Of a stretch of 64,000 nucleotides of DNA, positions 60,764 to 64,000 are shown in pieces. Both the position numbers and the translations under genes were made by a program. The notes under the pieces are model-generated. The model saw nothing but the letters and a program-made list of their open reading frames with translations. It was not told the origin of the DNA and searched no databases. This DNA is from Fallopia convolvulus (Eukaryota; Streptophyta; Magnoliopsida; Caryophyllales; Polygonaceae), in contig OZ024736.1 in assembly GCA_964016875.1 (NCBI GenBank), positions 3,541,001 through 3,605,000 of the forward strand, given 5' to 3'. Position 1 is the first letter of the stretch. Each line of letters opens with the position of its first letter.

Positions 60764-63700
60764 TATAACACCCCTATTTTGCAACGATGAGTATTACTTC
60801 CAGTGATTTCGGATTTTACCGTCCAAAGTCACCCAAGGTTGTATATAATTTAATGATAATATAAATAAAGAAGAAATGACTAAAATCGGAATTTTATTCA
60901 ATGATAAGAACGTTCGCTCATTACATTGAGAGTTGTTTTACAAATGATGTAGCAACGGAAAATAAAGTCCATATTAAAAGGGTTGAAAAGATGTACTAAA
61001 AATACAAGTATATTTTCCCAAGACAACTCATATGATGATTTGCTTGGTTTAAAATGGAAGAGCTGGTGTAGTATCTTCTGAATGCTTTGCTCTTTGAAAA
61101 TTTCTTCCCTCCTTCAACGTCGTCTTGCCTTGACCTTCTATCCTTGCATAACTCTTCTCGAGACTTCAAGCCTTTGTCTTCAAACTTCGATGGGAACTTC
61201 CTAGAGTCTAGAATTTGTCGTGAAGGGCGATAAATACTAGACAAAAATGCGGAAATACTGGAATAAGTCTAAGGAGACTAAGCAAGTGAGAATGGAAATT
61301 CTCAAGGGTAGTTCGGTAATTTTATTATTTCATCGAGGAGATAAATAGAAGAGATGTACTTTAAAGTTATAAACTTTATGTTGGAGATTTAAGGATAGAA
61401 ATTAGTTGATCTTGAAGAGAGATAACTTGGATTTGCAAGTGATGGAAACTGCGAGACTGTAGTTCCTCTTAGAGTACAATTAATGTTGGGAACTTATTAA
61501 TTACACAACAAATTTTAGAAAGCCTCTCGCGCCCTTTTTCGGACCTTAACCAACCTCATCTTATTCGGTGTTCCACATCTGGTAGGTGGGCCGAAGGCGC
61601 TTAAGTACCAAACCGACATTGACAAGCCCGAACAAGCATTAAGATTGGAAAGACAATCTTCAAAGAACTGAGAGTCGGGTCGGTCTTCCAAGTTGTACTA
61701 TTTCGGCCCCGTTTTTAGTTTCTTTTAATGTGCATTGGCACTTATCTTTATGTCGTGATAAAACTTCACATACGTTAATGATTTTTAAGAGTGTGGGGGC
61801 CATGAATGGGCTGGAGTCCACTTAAAGGAATGGAGTCCCGACACCTAGCTAGGGTGCACACGTCCCTCCTCCGAGTAGGAGCGGACATAGATCATGATCC
61901 AAAAAGTCGCGGAACTTAGGCATGGTGCCATACGACTTAGTATGTTATATAGAGGTGTTCGGGTCAAGCCCGTACCCCTTAATATTTAATCCATACCAAT
62001 CTCGAAAAGAGACTTTAAACAAGAAAAGGCCACACAAACAAGCCTAGCAAAATAATGCTACGAACATTAATAATCGAATAACGATAACAAGTGGGTCATT
62101 AATTCAAACCAACGATATTCCTAGATTCATTTATTTTAATCAAACAAGTAGTTCCCAACATCGAGAAATTTCATGAAAACGAATTATCGAGGCTTCAAGG
62201 AGAAAATCCACTTGCCTTGATTTGAGTACGATTCCCTTTCGAACGGTTTGGAAATAGACGACTTAGACAGATTCGAATCTTCGAACTAGCGATACGAGAG
62301 GTACGAGCGGAATTCTATTAAAATTCTTATCATTGAGGCTGAATTATTTTAAAATAATAATTTAGGTGAAGGCCTTAAATAATAATCTTTCATTATTATT
62401 TTCAATTGTAATATTTTAAAATACTTTATAAAAATAATTATATTTGTATAAAGTTGCATGCAAGATTAGAAAGTCAAGATTTCACCTTTTAAACTTACTA
62501 TTAAAAATTATATCCTTTGGTTAAAATCATTAAAATACTCATACTTTTTATTAAGTCTAAAAATGTTAAAATATTATTTTTCAGGTATTGGTAAGTCTTA
62601 ATTATTTACATGCAAGGTGACAAAAATGATTAAAGCCTACCAATAAAACATTATCTAGATTATTTAATTCCATTAATATTATTATTAAACTACTATACTT
62701 CTACTTTCAAAGAAAGCTCTTTTTATAGCATGCAAATATCATAATAGTTCTATTTAGTCCTCAACTTATTCATATTAACTTATACTAATTATGATAAAAA
62801 TCTTATCCATATTATTTCGAAGTTTATAATAGGATTTAAAACGACATGCAAGTATTTTTCTATTTAGTAAGATCTTAATTTAGTAAATCCTTTCAACTAG
62901 TTCTATTTCTTTTAATCATTTCAATTAAAATACATGCAACTTAAAAATATTTTCAAAACATATTTTTCGTGCTCAAAAGTCACACATATTGATCTTATAA
63001 TTTATTTGGAATTATTCCATGTCTTGTCGTATTTTATTTCCTTTTAAAAATCACATGCATGTTATTAAATCCATTTATGTACAAGGAAGGAATAAAATTT
63101 GATTTTCTTTTCTAACCACTTAAAATCTTATGCTGATAATAAAAAGATGCTAACAATAAAGATATCTATTATTAACCTAAAAAGGCTTTAAATGGCTTGA
63201 AATCTCATTAAAACAATTTAATAAAATTAATTAAAAGATAAGGGAATAAACCCTCTTCTACAAATCTACGTTTTAGTTGAAAACAGAAGGCAACAGAGGA
63301 AGGGCAAGGAGGGGCGGCAAACAACTGGTGGTGGAGGACCAAGGCCGGTGGTGGTCCGGTGTTCCTCAGAGGGTGGCGCGTGGCAAGGGAGAGGCGGCCC
63401 AAGGGTAGTCCGATGGCCCGAGGTAAGACTAGAGTATTTTCGTGGTGTTTTGTAAAAAATCAGCAAGTAAATCAATGGGTTTTTTGCTTATTTTTGCTTT
63501 GAAAGAGAGCAATTTCACTCATAGGAAGAGAAGGGAAGCAAGGTGTGAGTAAAACAATGAAAATTCAGCCCTTTAAATAGGGAATTTTGAAGCTTTCATG
63601 GATCCACCACAACTTGAATGGACCATTGATGGAGGAGAAGCTCCTAGAGGATTGGGTGATTGTGTGCTAGTTGAAGGATGACATGAAGTGAGGTAGTCTT

Positions 63701-63873
63701 TGGTGAGAAGGGCAAGCAACCATGGTCATTGGAGAAGCAATTTGACATGCATTAGTTGAACGTCAATCAGACTGTCAATGTTTGATGTTCAATTTGGTAA
63801 GAAGAAGGAAGAAGGGCTTAAAATAATAAAAAGTCTTTAATGGTTAGATGAATTACAATGGCATAGCGGATTT
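60764..63873. other. AT-rich unassigned repeat-like region
   Basis: Starts TATAACACCCC, which resembles some Gypsy LTR starts, but no partner LTR, PBS or coding domain is visible. Contains a GC-moderate block 61530-62000 with CCCGACACC and GTGGGGGCC, and six CATGCA words at 62457-63059. Minus frames at 60996-61244 and 63208-63475 match nothing I know. Confidence 0.4.
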
Positions 63874-63900
63874 GAGTGTGTGTGTGTGTGTGTGAGAGAG
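63874..63900. repeat. (GT)n(GA)n microsatellite
   Basis: GTGTGTGT run followed by GAGAGAG. Confidence 0.9.
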
Positions 63901-64000
63901 TGTTGGAAGGGTGCAAGAGGCCCCCTATCGCCCCTTTTTATTTTTTGCCCATTCTTTGTATTTTTAATTGCTTTGTAAATTTAATAAGAAATAAAAATCT

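Noticed and set aside
60996..61244. Minus-strand frame of 82 codons
   Set aside because: Lys/Arg/Ser-rich, no recognised domain, in repeat-like DNA; kept only as part of the unassigned region.
63208..63475. Overlapping minus-strand frames near the right edge
   Set aside because: Short, Pro-rich in two frames over one GC-rich patch, no start context or homology I recognise.
1..64000. tRNA, rRNA or other structural RNA genes
   Set aside because: Only tRNA-like fragments (PBS, GGTTCGA words) were seen; no full cloverleaf or rRNA segment.

Overview
This window is nuclear DNA of a flowering plant, probably a eudicot. The evidence is plant-type Ty3/Gypsy elements (Athila-like and Tat-like), plant Ty1/Copia elements, Mutator, CACTA, hAT and Stowaway remnants, and decayed exons of the conserved eukaryotic replication gene PSF2 (GINS2). 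The species cannot be told from sequence alone. No intact host gene is visible; almost everything is transposon, and most of it is nested.

Left part (1-5037): a minus-strand Athila-like element D (5' LTR 3604-5037, PBS, gag and start of protease running off the window). Its gag is split after about 22 codons by a solo LTR of another Athila family (A-type, 2049-3420) with target duplication ACTCT/ACCCT.

Middle-left (about 7000-21782): a minus-strand PSF2 pseudogene. Its exons are recognisable but carry a stop and frameshifts. A Stowaway MITE (7312-7551), a Mutator-type MITE (20598-21483) and Copia element F (7920-20414) sit between exons. F's integrase is split by a non-autonomous Mutator-like element X (10738-18074), which is split by the very young Copia element G (11240-16719, LTRs differing at one base).

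Centre (22522-60250): a deep nest, each junction supported by target duplications. Tat-type remnant E (minus strand) is broken by an unidentified segment H (ATAGCC repeats). H holds a small hAT-type element (GATGGATA/GATGAATA). That holds Athila-like element A (23346-56494, GCTGC). A's integrase holds Athila-like element B (29844-50511, ATAGG), which has gag and protease but no RT/RNase H/integrase. B's post-pol ORF holds Tat-type element C (35578-48284, GCGAT). C has gag-pol with an extra archaeal-type RNase H, a 50-bp tandem array with a 490-bp higher-order period, and an antisense gene with its own TATA box and introns. A solo LTR of family D (57440-58919, AGCCT) also sits in E.

Right part (60251-64000): unassigned AT-rich repeat-like DNA.

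The most unusual signal is RNA-level. The transcribed leader part of the LTRs of three Athila-like families (A, B, D) carries several hairpins with different stems but one shared loop per family (AGACGGTGGA, GACCGTGGA, ACGAAAGT). In each case they start about 330-360 nt downstream of the TATA box. Each family also carries its own GC-rich dyad motif in the LTR and the gag-protease linker, and in A and B also after pol. Further covarying hairpins precede both polypurine tracts and close the pol gene. Together they look like a layered cis-acting RNA signal system in Athila-like elements.
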